DNA of 64,000 bases from Agaricus subrufescens (Eukaryota > Basidiomycota > Agaricomycetes > Agaricales > Agaricaceae), in NCBI GenBank assembly GCA_029945375.1, contig CM057057.1:6014001-6078000 (forward strand), in the 5' to 3' direction. The notes beneath the pieces were generated by a model. That model was given only the letters and a program-made list of their open reading frames with translations, was not told the origin of the DNA and did not search any database. Shown one piece after another: positions 1 to 10,924 of the stretch. Every line of letters starts with the position of its first letter. Within the stretch, counting starts at the first letter, position 1. The translations under genes were made by a program, and so were the position numbers.

Positions 1-240
1 TTGCCAAACAGAGGACAACTTCCAACGTCTTAGCACTCTGGGTCAGAGGCTTTGATGACCCAAGAGACCAGTCATGTTTTAGGGGACATGGCTGGCTTGA
101 CCTTTATCAAAAGAAACCTGGACGTCTCAAAGCGAGGGTTCCAGGTTTCACTTTTCCTTGTAGTCATGTCGAAGGTGGGTGGTGCAGGCCAGACGCCTCC
201 CTTCCGCCGGACACAGATTACATGCGGGTTCTCCTGACAC
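1..240 (+). pseudogene. Fragment of Tad-like LINE ORF2 (C-terminal part)
   Basis: Reading from base 3 gives about 79 codons without a stop that match the C-terminal part of the LINE ORF2 encoded on the minus strand near 57960-58240 (shared motifs ALWVRGFDDPRD, FRGHGWL, GGWCRPDASLPPDTDY). The nucleotide match is high, roughly nine bases in ten by eye, so this is a second copy of the same LINE family. It is cut at 240 by the LTR of Copia element A1; the 5-bp flank GACAC (236-240) is the expected left half of the target duplication. The 5' part lies outside the window. It is the oldest visible layer of the nest. Confidence 0.85.
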
Positions 241-557
241 TGTTAGAATGCCCCAAGCATTTAGTTATTAGAGTGACTGGTTAATTTGTTTTGTGTATAT
301 CTCGACTTAGAGTACAGCGGACGGTTCCGCTCACGTGATAGATTAGTCAGCGCATGTTGAACTTGCCTGTGGACGACTTAGAAGTCTTTAGCTTCTTATA
401 CTTGTCCACAGGTGAGCAATCTCTTTGTATTGTTGTTATAGCTTCTTATACTTGTCCACAGATTAACTGTGCTAATACTAGCTCATTTCTTATCCGATCC
501 GCTCGATACTAGCGTCGTTAGGATCGCCACTGCGAACTCTACGTTCCACTTCCAACA
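241..557 (+). repeat. 5' LTR of Copia A1
   Basis: 317 bp, starts TGTTAGAATG and ends TTCCAACA (TG...CA borders). Near-identical copies are at 39492-39808, 44564-44880 and 52456-52782. It contains a hairpin with left arm at 366-374 and two possible right arms at 404-412 and 454-461. Confidence 0.93.
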
Positions 558-573
558 GGTTATGGGCCCCAGC
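558..573 (+). promoter_or_regulatory. Primer-binding site, initiator tRNA-Met half-tRNA type (A1)
   Basis: GGTTATGGGCCCCAGC directly follows the LTR. Its reverse complement contains GGGCCCATAACC, the anticodon-stem and loop sequence of eukaryotic initiator tRNA-Met with anticodon CAU. Priming by an internal cleaved half of tRNAi-Met is known for Drosophila copia; use here is inferred from complementarity. Confidence 0.8.
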
Positions 574-690
574 TTCTAACGACCTACAAATCGATTTTTC
601 ATTCTTCAACCATCATCAATTCAACTCCTACTCCCTCCCTTCTCTCCTCCCTCAAACTATTTCGCTTCCCCTGCTCTCATTTTCGCTCCT

Positions 691-2628
691 ATGGCTTCGG
701 GTTCGCCAGCATTTGTTAAGCTCAATGGGGAGAACTATGCCACGTGGTCTGGCGAGATGGAGGCCTGGCTACGTGCCTCTGGCCTATGGAGACTTGTTTC
801 AGGCAAACAAAGTCCTCCCTCCATTCCCTCTTCCCCTACTCCCCAGGATTTTGCTTCCCAGTCACTCTGGGAGGACAAACTCGACAAGGCAGCTGGCTGG
901 CTCTATCTAATGGTTGAAGAAGACCAAAGAGTGCATTTTGCAGGCATCCAGGACGATCCAATCAAGATGTGGGCTGCTCTGGAGGCTGTACATCGTCAGA
1001 AGAAGGCTGGAATGCGATTCAATGCCTATGATGAGCTCTTCAGCATCCGTAAACTCGAAGAGGAGTCCCTCCAGTCACTTATAAACCGTGTAGAGGGCTG
1101 CAAACGTCGTCTAAAGGAGCTTAGACCGGAGAAATTCACTTTAGAGCAGCTGGATGATGAGCTGGCCTCTATGGCACTCATTAGGGCGCTCCCGGACGAG
1201 TTTTCGGCCTTCACATTGTCTCTCCTGCTTATGGACAAGCTGGACAAGACTACCATCCATCAGGCCTTTGTTACAGAGGATATCCAGCGAAGGAAACGTG
1301 CTCAGGACGCCTTGGGAGGCTCCCAGGCCCTAGCAGCACGTTCTGGCTTCAAAAACGCGTCGGAGACCTGCGATTTCTGTGGGAGGACCGGTCACAAGGT
1401 GGCTAACTGCTGGACGTTCGAAAAAGCGAAGAAACGCGCTCAGGAGGACGCTCAGAAGCCCAGAACTCGAGGAAACAAGGCCAACAAGGCCCAGGACAGC
1501 TCCAATGACTCCCCCACCGCTTTCAGAAGCTCTAGCTCGACTCCTGGTGCCGAAAAAGCGCAGAGAGTTCGAGAATTTGCTGGAAATGCAAGTGCTCCCT
1601 CCCCTACCTCTTCCCCTTCGCTCTCTGCCCCCCTGCAGCTCGATGCTGACTTCCACTGGCTTGCAGATACAGGGGCCACTTCTCATATGACCCCCCACAA
1701 GCATTGGTTCAAATCCTACTCCCCCCATCGCATTCCCATCCGCTTAGCTGATAATTCAGTTGTTTACTCTGCTGGGGTGGGGTCTGTGGTCTTTGAGCCA
1801 GTTTTGAGTGGAAAAGTGGCTAGAGCGGTCGAGTTTACTAGGGTTTTACATGTTCCTGCACTCCACAGTAATCTGCTGTCTTGTTTATACCTTGCACAGC
1901 ACAAGAACTTTATTATCACAATTTCTGCTCGTTCTATGGCCTTCTGCTGCAAGGTAACAACGCTTTTCACGGCCACCATCCATCCTAACAACTCTGCTGA
2001 GCTAGATGGCTCAACTCTCACCTCAGAGGCCGCTTTTTTGGTCTCTACACTTCCCTGTGACCTCTCCCTATGGCATCGTCGCTTTATTCACCATAATTAT
2101 GCTGATGTGAGGTCTATGGTGAACAAGGAGCTTGTTACAGGCCTTAAAATCGACTCTAAAGCGTCCCCTGACCCTATTTGTGAGCCCTGCCTTGCTGGCA
2201 AGATGCATTCACTTCCTTTCCCCTCCTCTACCAGCCATAATCGATCCCCACTCGAGCTGGTGCACTCAGACCTTCACGGACCGCTCCCAGTCGCTTCCCA
2301 CTCAGGCTACAAGTACTGGATCACGTTTATAGACGATGCAACGCGTTTCCGGGCTGTTTATCTGCTGAAAAGCAAGTCTGAGGCCTTTGAAGCGTTCAAA
2401 ATCTATAAATCTTGGGCTGAAAACCAACTAGGAGTGAAAATGCGCGCTCTACAGGACGATAAAGGCGGTGAATACATGTCTAAAGCCTTCCTAGCCTTCA
2501 CGGAGCAGTGTGGCATCGATAGGAGGCATTCTACTCGCAACAGGCCTCAGCAGAACGGTCTAGCTGAAAGGGCTAACAGAACTATGGGTGAAAGGATCAC
2601 AGCCATGCTCTCTGAGTCGAAATTGCCC
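691..2628 (+). pseudogene. gag-pol of Copia A1, N-terminal part (truncated by insertion)
   Basis: Open from ATG 691 for about 646 codons. In order: Gag of the UBN2 type (MASGSPAFVKLNGENYATW), a CX2CX4HX4C zinc knuckle (CDFCGRTGHKVANC, about residue 230), aspartic protease with DTGATSH (about residue 325), the GAG-pre-integrase zinc region (LWHRRFIHHNYADV and CEPCLAGK), and the integrase core with HSDLHG, FIDDATRF and the Q-D-DKGGEY stretch. Reading stops after SKLP, where HL-a is inserted; the last codons of the open frame (to 2643) belong to the insert. Gag and Pol are one frame, as is usual for Copia. The continuation is at 23588. Confidence 0.88.
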
Positions 2629-5023
2629 ATCATCGCTTCTTGACTTCTTACCACTACCTTCCTGTTTTGGAAGCCTCAGTGGTTTAGCTGTACTAGGAGC
2701 AATACACGTTCTGCAATATGGATACTCGTCCGGACTTCGACAACGGAGGCTGGGAGACCAATAGCAACGATGACTCGACGCTGCCGCCCGCCATGCGAGC
2801 TGCGAGCGAAGCGTTAGAGATGGAGTTGGAGACTCCAAAGGCCGCGCGTATCGCGAAGATGCGTGCACATCTAGCTGGCAAGGGTAAGAAGAAGGACGTC
2901 TCGTTCTCCGACACTGCCCCTGCCGTCTCTTCGTCCGACTTCAATTGCGTCCTGGTGGACGCATCGGAGTCAATTTCGAAACTAATGAGGGAGGATTCCC
3001 CCGCCCCTCAGAAGCAAACTCGCGCCGAACGCAGGCGTGAAAAACTCGACACGGCCCCTTGGCCCACCACCCCCGTTACCCCCACCCCATCGGGCTCTCG
3101 CCAGCCTCCGGGGAAGACCGCCGAACAGCTGCTTGAGGGACTTTCCTCACCAGCCACTCCCCGCACCCCCCGCGCTGCTTCTATCTACACACCTACCAAG
3201 GTGCCAGGTAAGAAGCATGGACTCGCCGTATCGCTGTCGACTGCCGCCGACATCGTCCAGCAAACTCCCCCCGACGACAACTTCATCGGCTACGTCGATG
3301 AACTGCTACGTCTCATTCACTCTATCTTGTCGAGTGGCGCTCACAAGAACATTGATTTTCAGAACATGGCTGGAGTCTGCTCATTCGAGACAGCTCTAGC
3401 TATCATCATCGGCCAAACTGGTGCAGCATCCCCTCCTTCCCCCGCCAAACCCACCGCTCCTCTTCCCCCTTCGACCCCGGTAGTTCCCTCAAGTCGCCCT
3501 CGGTCTCCTATGGCCGAGGATGAGGTAACCCCGGGTGCGAAACGTGTTCGCATCGAGGCACCAGCTGCCTCCAAACCCAAGAAACCCGCTTTAGGAAAGC
3601 GTGCCCCGGCTGCTCCCGCAGCCGTTCGAGCACCTTCCAAGAGCGCTCTCAAGGCTAAGCCGGCCTCCGTCCCCTCCCTCCCAAAGGCCCCGGCTCCCTC
3701 CTCCGCCCCCGCTGTCTCTCGTCGTGCTCCGGCACGCAAGGGCAAGCACACCAGCCACGGCGCAAAGCGCCGTGGCGTCCTCGTTCATCCTCCGGCCGGA
3801 TCTTCCATCCGTGCTATTAATATCACTCCCGATATCCTCCGGGAGTGCAACAATCATCTCCGGAATGACCTCAAGTCCGAGGTTATTCTGGAATCTTCCA
3901 TTGACACGGCCGACGGCATTCACATAGCCGCCTCCCGAGTCCTAACTAAGCCCAAGACCGCCTGCATGCTCAAGCACATCCGCCACCTCGTCAATCCAAA
4001 TGGACTTGTTCCCTTGCAGTCCGCCACCCCCACCTCCATGTCTTACCTTAAGGTAATTGACGTTCCACTTATCCCGGCCCCCCCCGCCTCTTGGATCACC
4101 GTGCAATGCGAGGCCTTCACCCTCGCTATGCACAACTCGCCCGTCGGCACTGCCCTCTCCCGACACCTCAAGCACGCCGTTCGCTTCATGCGGACTTCCC
4201 GCCGCGCTGATACTTGTGTTGCGTGGCTCGACATCTCCGACTCCGTCTCAGGCCGTACGGCCCGCGACTTCATTGGTAAGCACGTTCTCATTGGAGGATG
4301 AAACTGTCAAATCCGCGGCGCTGCCCCGCGGCCCAGCTCTGCCCTCTGCACTCGGTGCCAGAGGTGGGGCCACCACTCTGACGTGTGCCGTGCCAAAGGT
4401 ATACGCTGCCCTCACTGCGCGGGACCGCATTCTGCGGAGTCCCATATCCCGGCCGCCATCGCGATGAAGAAGAATCCGGACGACCGACACTGCGCTAACT
4501 GTGCTGCAGCAGGCAAGAAGAACAAGGCGCACTCCACAACGGACACTTCGTGTCCGTTCTGGAACAATCGCTTCGATCGGGATTGGCTCAAGCGCCAATT
4601 CCCATCGAAGAAGTAGTAGGTTTCAACACCTGTTTCGGGAGCACGCGCCGCAGGTACCCGTCATTTCCCCTCGCCATCTCGTCCGCGATTGTGAACCGGC
4701 TCGTCTGAAAATCGGGGCTGTATCCAAGTCTGAACGTAGGTGATTCGTGTTTGCTTGAGCCAAGGCTCGCTTCGCTCGCCTCTCTTTCGGGCTTATTATT
4801 TCTTTTCCATCTTGTTATGATTTTTCTTTTCTTTCCTCGAGGCGATGTACATTCCGCCAGATACGTTTTTCTTTTAATCATGTTGTTAGGGGCTTTGTGT
4901 TATTTCTTTGGATATGCGTCATGGCATCCATATTCTTGTAGTATGCCTGAATTATCTACTCGGATGTCGTATAGCTACTTGAATAAAAGGTCCACCGAGA
5001 GGTGCCGTTGATAAAAAAAAAAA
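2629..5023 (+). mobile_element. HL-a: ORF1-only LINE-like element (half-LINE)
   Basis: Starts near 2629-2631 with the family head (CATCGCTTCTTGACTTC), has one long ORF, a ~390-bp 3' UTR and ends in poly(A) at 5013-5023 after GGTGCCGTTGAT. The same head and tail recur at 21571-23587, 30664, 32919, 35895-38166, 45072-47479 and 48871-51131. There is no reverse transcriptase in any copy. It joins HL-b tail to tail at 5023/5024. Confidence 0.85.
2718..4616 (+). pseudogene. Gag/ORF1-like zinc-knuckle protein of HL-a, one premature stop
   Basis: ATG at 2718 (MDTRPDFDNGGWE) through stop at 4614-4616, 632 codons with one internal TGA at 4299-4301, where other copies read arginine (GGRNCQIRG). Order: acidic N-terminus, coiled or helical segment (YVDELLRLIHSILS), long Pro/Ala/Lys-rich basic linker, a conserved ~150-residue domain (SYLKVIDVPL ... 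AWLDISDSVSGRTARDF) that I read as RRM-like, then three zinc knuckles: CX2CX4HX4C (CTRCQRWGHHSDVC), CX2CX3HX4H and a CX2CX9HX6C. The role is inferred to be RNA binding and RNP formation in retrotransposition. The stop is a likely CGA-to-TGA change. Confidence 0.85.
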
Positions 5024-5331
5024 CAAAGAAATGTACTACAAGAATATGGATGCCATGACGCGTATCCGAGTGAAAACATTAAGCCCCTAACAACATGATT
5101 AAAGAAAAACGTATCCGGCGGAATGTTCATCGCCTCAAAGAAAAGGGAAACATAACAAAGTGAAAAAGAAATGATAAGTCCCAAAGAGAAGCGAGCGAAG
5201 CGAGCCTTGGCTCAAGCAAACACATATCACCTACGTTAAGACTTGGATACAGCCCTGATTTTCAGACAAGCCGGTTTGCGATCGCGGACGAGATGGCGAG
5301 GGAAAATGATGGGTACCGACGGTGTGTGCTC
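5024..5331 (-). mobile_element. HL-b, 3' UTR part (split from 21571-23587 by the KDZ element)
   Basis: Reads on the minus strand as the 3' UTR of the half-LINE family (compare 47090-47400). It lacks the last ~80 bp and its own poly(A): it breaks within the 'TTCTTGTAGTA' stretch and abuts the poly(A) of HL-a. The other side is interrupted by the KDZ transposon; GTGTGCTC (5324-5331) is the left target duplication. Confidence 0.85.
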
Positions 5332-7400
5332 ACTAGTAGCTGCCACTTTCATCATTATATTAATGGTGAGTATGAAGATCTTTCTCATTATAGCCAGTAT
5401 TTTGTTGATAAAAGTTAGCCATTGGTAATGAAGCCAAGGGTTCATTTCCAAAACAGAATGGGATCACACTATTAACATTTTCAATACTCAATGGCAGATG
5501 TATAGTGGACTGCCTAATATTGAGAGCATTTATTAGTACTCCAGTGGCACCTAATAAAACCAATGACCTAGCATGTTCATTATAAATGGCTATGCATTGA
5601 AAATGTTGACCATATTTTCAAACCTAACTGGCAGAACTGTATGTCAATGGCAATTATTGAAAGTATATGTTCATACTACACTGGGAATCAATGAAATAAG
5701 CCAATCAGAAGGTTCATTGTAAATGGTTATGTACTGAAAATTTTAATGCTATTTTCAAACTAAAATGGCAGACATGGGTGCAAATGGCAGTCATTGAAAG
5801 TGTGTTTTCATACTGCACTGGCAATGAATGAGGTGAATGAAGCTGCATTTTCATTATAAATGGTTACATGTTGAGAAGCATGATCTTGTTTTCAAACTAA
5901 ACTGGCAGACATGGATTTAAGTGGCAGTGTATTTCCATATGGGACTGGCAGTTAATGAAATGGGACAATGATGATTTTCAATGTGAATGGTTACATATTG
6001 AAGAGCATCCTGGTTTCAAAGTAGAATGGCAGACATGCATGCAAATGGTAGTTATTGAAAGTATATTTTCATAGGAAACTGGCAGTTGATGAAATGAGTC
6101 AGCCAGGAGTTTCATTATAAATGGTTACATATTGAAAAGTATAATCCTGTTTTCAAACTATAATGGCAGACATGCATGCAATTGGCAGTTATTGAAAGTA
6201 TATTCTCATAGTCAACTGGCAGTTGATGAAACGAGTCAAAGAAAGCCTTCATTACAAATGGTTACATATTGAAAAGTATAATCCTGTTTTCAAACTATAA
6301 TGGCAGACATGCATGCAAATGGCAGTTGTTGAAAGTATATTCTCATAATCTACTGGCAGTTGATCAAGTGAGTCACACAAAGCCTTCAGTACAAATGGGT
6401 GCATATTGAAAAGTATAATCCTGTTTTCAAAGTAAAATGGCAGACATGCATGCAAATGGCAGCTGTTGAAAGTATATTCTCATATTCCACTGGCAGTTGA
6501 TGAAATAAGTCAAAGAAAGCCTTCATTATACATGGTTACATATTGAAAAGTATAATCCTGTTTTCAAAGTAAAATGGCAGACATGCATGCAAATGGCAGT
6601 TATTGAAAGTATATTCTCATAGTGTACTGGCTAGTAATGAAATGAGTCAACCAGAAGTTTCATTATAAATGGGTACATATTGAAAAGTATAATTATGTTT
6701 TCAAAGTAAAATGGCAGATATGTATGCAAATGGGACTTATTGAAATCATCTTCTCATAGTGTACTAGCAGGCAATGAAATAAATCAAACAAAGGCTTTAT
6801 TATGAATGGCTACATATTGAAAAGCCTAATCCTTTTTTCAAACTATAATGGTTGCCATGCATGCCAATGGCACTTATTGAAAGTATATTCTCATAATTCA
6901 CTGGCAAATAATGAAATGAGTCACCCAGAAGTTTCATTATAAAGGGCTGTATGTCAAAACACATAATCCTGTTTGCAAAAAAAATGGTAGGCATACATGC
7001 AAATGGTAGTTATTGAAAGTATATTCTCATAGTGTATTGGCAGGTAATGAAATGAGTTGACCACAATCTTCATTATGAATGGCTACATATTGAAAAGCAT
7101 AATCTTGTTTTCAAACTACAATGGCAGGTATGCATGCAAATGGCAGTTATTGAAAGTGCACTCTCATAGTGCACTGGCAGGTAATGAAATCAGTCAACTA
7201 GAATCTTCATTACAAATGGATACATATTGAAAAGATTAGTTTTGTTTTCAAATTCTAATGGTAGACCCCTGTTATTGACAGTATTTTCTCATATCACATT
7301 GGCAACCAATGAAATGATTAAAGTAGTATAGTCATTACAAATGGTTATCTATTGAACTCCTACTTTCAAATTCTAATGGCAGAACTGAAAACCAATCTAC
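5332..7400. repeat. Left terminal inverted repeat of KDZ element, with ~137-bp tandem units
   Basis: About 2 kb. The outer ~250 bp are unique; then roughly a dozen imperfect units of about 137 bp follow, each with the pieces GGCAGACATGCATGCAAATG, TTGAAAGTATATTCTCATA and ACATATTGAAAAGTATAATC (for example near 6303, 6440 and 6577). The right end carries the same units inverted. AT-rich, no gene seen. Subterminal repeats of this kind are candidate transposase-binding sites. Confidence 0.85.
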
Positions 7401-7440
7401 TTTCGAGTCCTCCTACGAAATAATTAGATATAATTAAATA

Positions 7441-10400
7441 TCAAGTCACAAAACCATACCTTCTCTTTCTCACTGGACTTCTTTCATTCCCACCAGATAG
7501 GTCAATCACTTCTTCATTACACAATGCTGGTGAAAACGACTGTAAAATCTTAGAAAGTACCCAGTTAATGTCTTCACATATATTGTTAAAGTCAGTAGCA
7601 TCATCCCCGAGATTCAACAGCCACCAAGATAAAGCCACTATGATCATGAAGAATCCATTAGGACCAGACCGTGCCAATGAGGACCAGTCAGTGTCATCAG
7701 GTAAAGCACGGGCCAAAGGGGAAGCAGGGATAGTATGAGTACAAACTGCTGGCTGTAGTGCCTCCCACCAGAGACGGAACTCAGCAGGGTATGATGCCAT
7801 ATCAATAGCAGGATCCCAACCATATTTACGACCCCTTTTAAGCCAAACACCAATCTCTTTCGGCCGATTCTGTGTCAATAGGGTCTTATAATCTTATTAG
7901 TGCCTGGACCACATCCAAAAGTTAAAAAAACGCACACCAGTGGTGGGACAGGTAGTCTCAAATTGGACCCAATTCTTGATAAGTTTCTTCCAAAGTGTCG
8001 GCTGACTCATGAATGACCGAAAATGTTCTTCACCCTTTTTGGCAAAAGGTGGGAGGTCCACTGACAGAGGCGACATGGCATCAGAAGAAATTTCTGTGGG
8101 GGAATAAATTTCTGATGGGGGAAACAAGATATGACGTTCATCAGAAGAGATGGGGCCCAGGAGATATAAGCTATGGACATCACGAAAAAGATTAGAGCTC
8201 ACCAGCAGGCACCTCAGTTGTAGACGTCTTGATGATTGGGTTTTCTTTCTCACTTTCAGATACTACGGGACCAGAAACAGGATCATCTAATGGAATGTTG
8301 AATATATGACATATCAGGATGAGAGAAACTCGCCTACCATTATCAACAACCATATCAGCTCCATGTATTGTCTGCTGGGCATCTTCATTGTTGTCGTCTT
8401 CATCATTGACTATCACTCGACGGCTGAAAAAACACATTGAAAGTGTATTCAATGAATGCCTATGAAACACTCACCCCGCATTTAATTTCTCCTGGCGCCC
8501 CTTTGAAATGGTTTTGTCAGGAGATACAAGGCCCGAGTTGTCTTTATCTTCGTCATTGACTACCACTCGATGGCTGAAAGAACACGTTGAAGTGCATTCA
8601 ATGAATGCCCACGGAACACTCACCCCACATTCACTTTCCCTCGGCGCCCCTCTGGAATAGTTTTGTTGGTAGATACCAGGCCCGAGTCGTTGTTGTTGTC
8701 TTCATCATTGACTACCACTCGACGGCTCAAAATCACATTGAGTTGTATTCAATGAATGCTCAAGGAGTACTCACCTCGTGTTCACTCTCCCTTGGCGCCC
8801 CTTTGAAATGGTTTTGTCGGTAGATACAAGGCCTGAGTTGTCGTCGTCTTCATCATCGACTACCACTCGATGGCTCAAAATCACATTGAGTTGTATTCAA
8901 TGTGTTCAATGAATGCTCAAGGAGCACTCACCTCGTGTTCACTCTCCCTCGGCGCCCCTTTGAAATGGTTTTGTCGGTAGATACAAGGCCTGAGTTGTCG
9001 TCGTCTTCATCATTGACTACCACTCGACGGCTCAAAATCACATTGAGTTGTATTCAATGTGTTCAATGAATGCTCAAGGAGTACTCACCTCGTGTTCACT
9101 CTCCCTCGGCGCCCCTTTGAAATGGTTTCGTCAGTAGATACAAGGCCTGAGTTGTCGTCGTCTTCATCATCGACTACCACTCGACGGCTCAAAATCACAT
9201 TGAGTTGTATTCAATGTGTTCAATGAATGCTCAAGGAGCACTCACCTCGTGTTCACTCTCCCTCGGCGCCCCTTTGAAATTGTTTCGTCAGTAGATACAA
9301 GGCCCGAGTCGGAGTCGGAGTCGTCGTCTTCATCATCTACTGCTGCTTGACGGCTGAAAGAGCACATGTAAGTGTACTCAACAAACACCCACAGAACGCT
9401 CACCTCGCATTCGCTTTCCCCCGGCGCCCTCTTGAAGCTGCTTTGTTTGTAGATGCAAGGTGCAAATCACCATTGCCTTCATTGTCGACTACAGTTCGAC
9501 GCCTGAAAAAAAACAATGAAATATATTCAACACTTGCCAACTGATCACTCACCTTCCATACGTTTTCACCTGGGCCCCCTTAGACATAGTTCGTTTTGTA
9601 GACGTAACACCCGAATCCTCCTCCCTATCTGACCTAGCCTTTCTCTTCCTGGCTCTAGTGGCCGCTGTTCTCGATGATTGGCTGGAGGTATCTGCCGCAT
9701 TCTGCCCCTCTTTCCCCCTCCTGATACTTGTATGCTTGGCGTGTGCATTGCGGACGACTGGCGTGCTCGATGTTGCTCTTGAGGGGTTTTCCGGCTTCAT
9801 CCGCGAAGCGCTCTCCTCCTCACTCGATGACCGGATAGAGTCTGTGTTGCCGGCATCAGAACCCTCGTCATCGAAGACTTGATCGTGTGATGCATCGTCG
9901 TCGTCCTTTTGTGCTGGTGGTGGATAGAGAAAGGGCCGTGAGTATGTTAGTCAGCACAATAGGCTGACAATTTGCAACTTACGATATGCGTTGTACAAAA
10001 ACGCATTCCACCTCTGGCAGATCTGCTCGTATTCTGCTTCGCCAACACTTTGCTCGAAGTCTGTATCACTCTCCTCAACAACACCGTTGACACTGAGGCA
10101 CGCGCGTAAGCAGAATCCTAACGAATCATCATGTAACTCACACAATTGATGTCAATTTTCCACCCAAACGAGGCTCCGGACCACCCGCAAAGACAGTGAA
10201 GACCCAACCGGTCTCCTTGCTCAACGATTTGACATATACAGTGAGCGTATTAAGCAAGAGATTAATAGTTATATGCTAATGCCTTACTTCTGATATACTT
10301 CAGAATCAGCGTCCGGCTCCTCTTCCTTCCACTCATCACGAAGCTGCTCCACCATCGTCTTGACCTTCTCACTTTCTTTCTGGTATTCTTCTTGCGCAAT

Positions 10401-10924
10401 TTGACTACGAATGGCCATCTTCTGACTCCTACCCAGCCTAAACTCAGGATGGGTTTTCTTGTTTATCGCCAGGGCCTTTTCGCAAGCAGCTTCAAATATC
10501 GTCTTCAACTTCTCATCCCAGAACAGTGACATATAGGTCTGCCATAAATTCGGCCTCCTACTCCTCCTCTTCACTTTGATAATATCGGTCCTCGCCGCAG
10601 AAGGTCGCATGTGGTTGTAAAACCACTGATGAAGTCGCTATGTGGGAAGGGATTGAGCAACGTCAAGTTATCTGAGGCAACACAAACGGTACGCACGCCT
10701 CTTGTCCTCTCAGTCTTAACCTTTACCGCTTCTCGCTTATCCCCACCATTCGCAGCGATCTCGTCCTGGGTGACCTGAACAGGAAACGTTTGAAACCATT
10801 CATCAACCACTCTCCTCTTAAACGTCCTTGTTGTACCAGAGGCTTGGGCATCTGCCCAACCCTCCATATGCTTCTTAAGCCAGTCGCTCTGTTCCTCCGT
10901 CATCCACTGCGTGCGCGTCATCAA
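7441..10924 (-). CDS. Cargo gene of the KDZ element: agaricomycete hypothetical protein with duplicated acidic exons
   Basis: I assemble 15 exons with GT-AG introns: 10924-10697, 10625-10288, 10219-10142, 10092-9983, 9913-9553, 9502-9404, 9353-9246, 9187-9089, 9030-8932, 8873-8775, 8725-8624, 8573-8475, 8423-8203, 8111-7936, 7884-7441. They total 2661 bp (886 aa), open throughout. The N-terminus (TRTQWMTEEQSDWLKKHM, then WFYNHMRPSAARTD and LWQTYMSLFWDEKLK), a middle GWVFTVFAGGPEPRLGG motif, and the C-terminus (RPKEIGVWLKRGRKY, FRLWWEALQP, SGPNGFFMIIVALSWW) resemble an expanded family of agaricomycete proteins of unknown function that I recognise but cannot name. Exons 6-12 are near-identical 33-36-codon units encoding an acidic/basic linker. 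Function unknown; it is not a TET/JBP or DDE protein. It is convergent with no visible neighbour and ends about 40 bp inside the left inverted repeat. Exon 14's acceptor and the short introns are the least certain parts. Confidence 0.7.
8470..9553 (-). repeat. Tandem exon-intron array, ~157-bp period
   Basis: Splice donors (CTCACC on +) recur at 8470, 8619, 8770, 8927, 9084, 9241, 9399 and 9548, spacing 149-158 bp. Each unit is one 99-108 bp exon (always a multiple of 3, phase 2 in and out) plus one ~50-60 bp intron. The encoded unit reads RRVVVDDEDDDNSGLVSTDK and so on. In four units the acceptor is TTTTGAG instead of TTTCAG. Confidence 0.85.

Noticed and set aside
52..237. Small protein of 61 codons at the left edge.
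   Set aside because: The correct frame of this segment is the LINE ORF2 fragment in the neighbouring frame; the small frame is a shadow.
5600..7380. CRISPR-like array because of regular repeats.
   Set aside because: Units are ~137 bp, imperfect and contiguous, without short direct repeats and unique spacers, and the context is a eukaryotic DNA transposon.
7441..10924. Cargo gene as a TET/JBP dioxygenase, known from some KDZ elements.
   Set aside because: No His-X-Asp...His iron-binding pattern or double-stranded beta-helix motifs are visible; the motifs belong to another, unnamed family.
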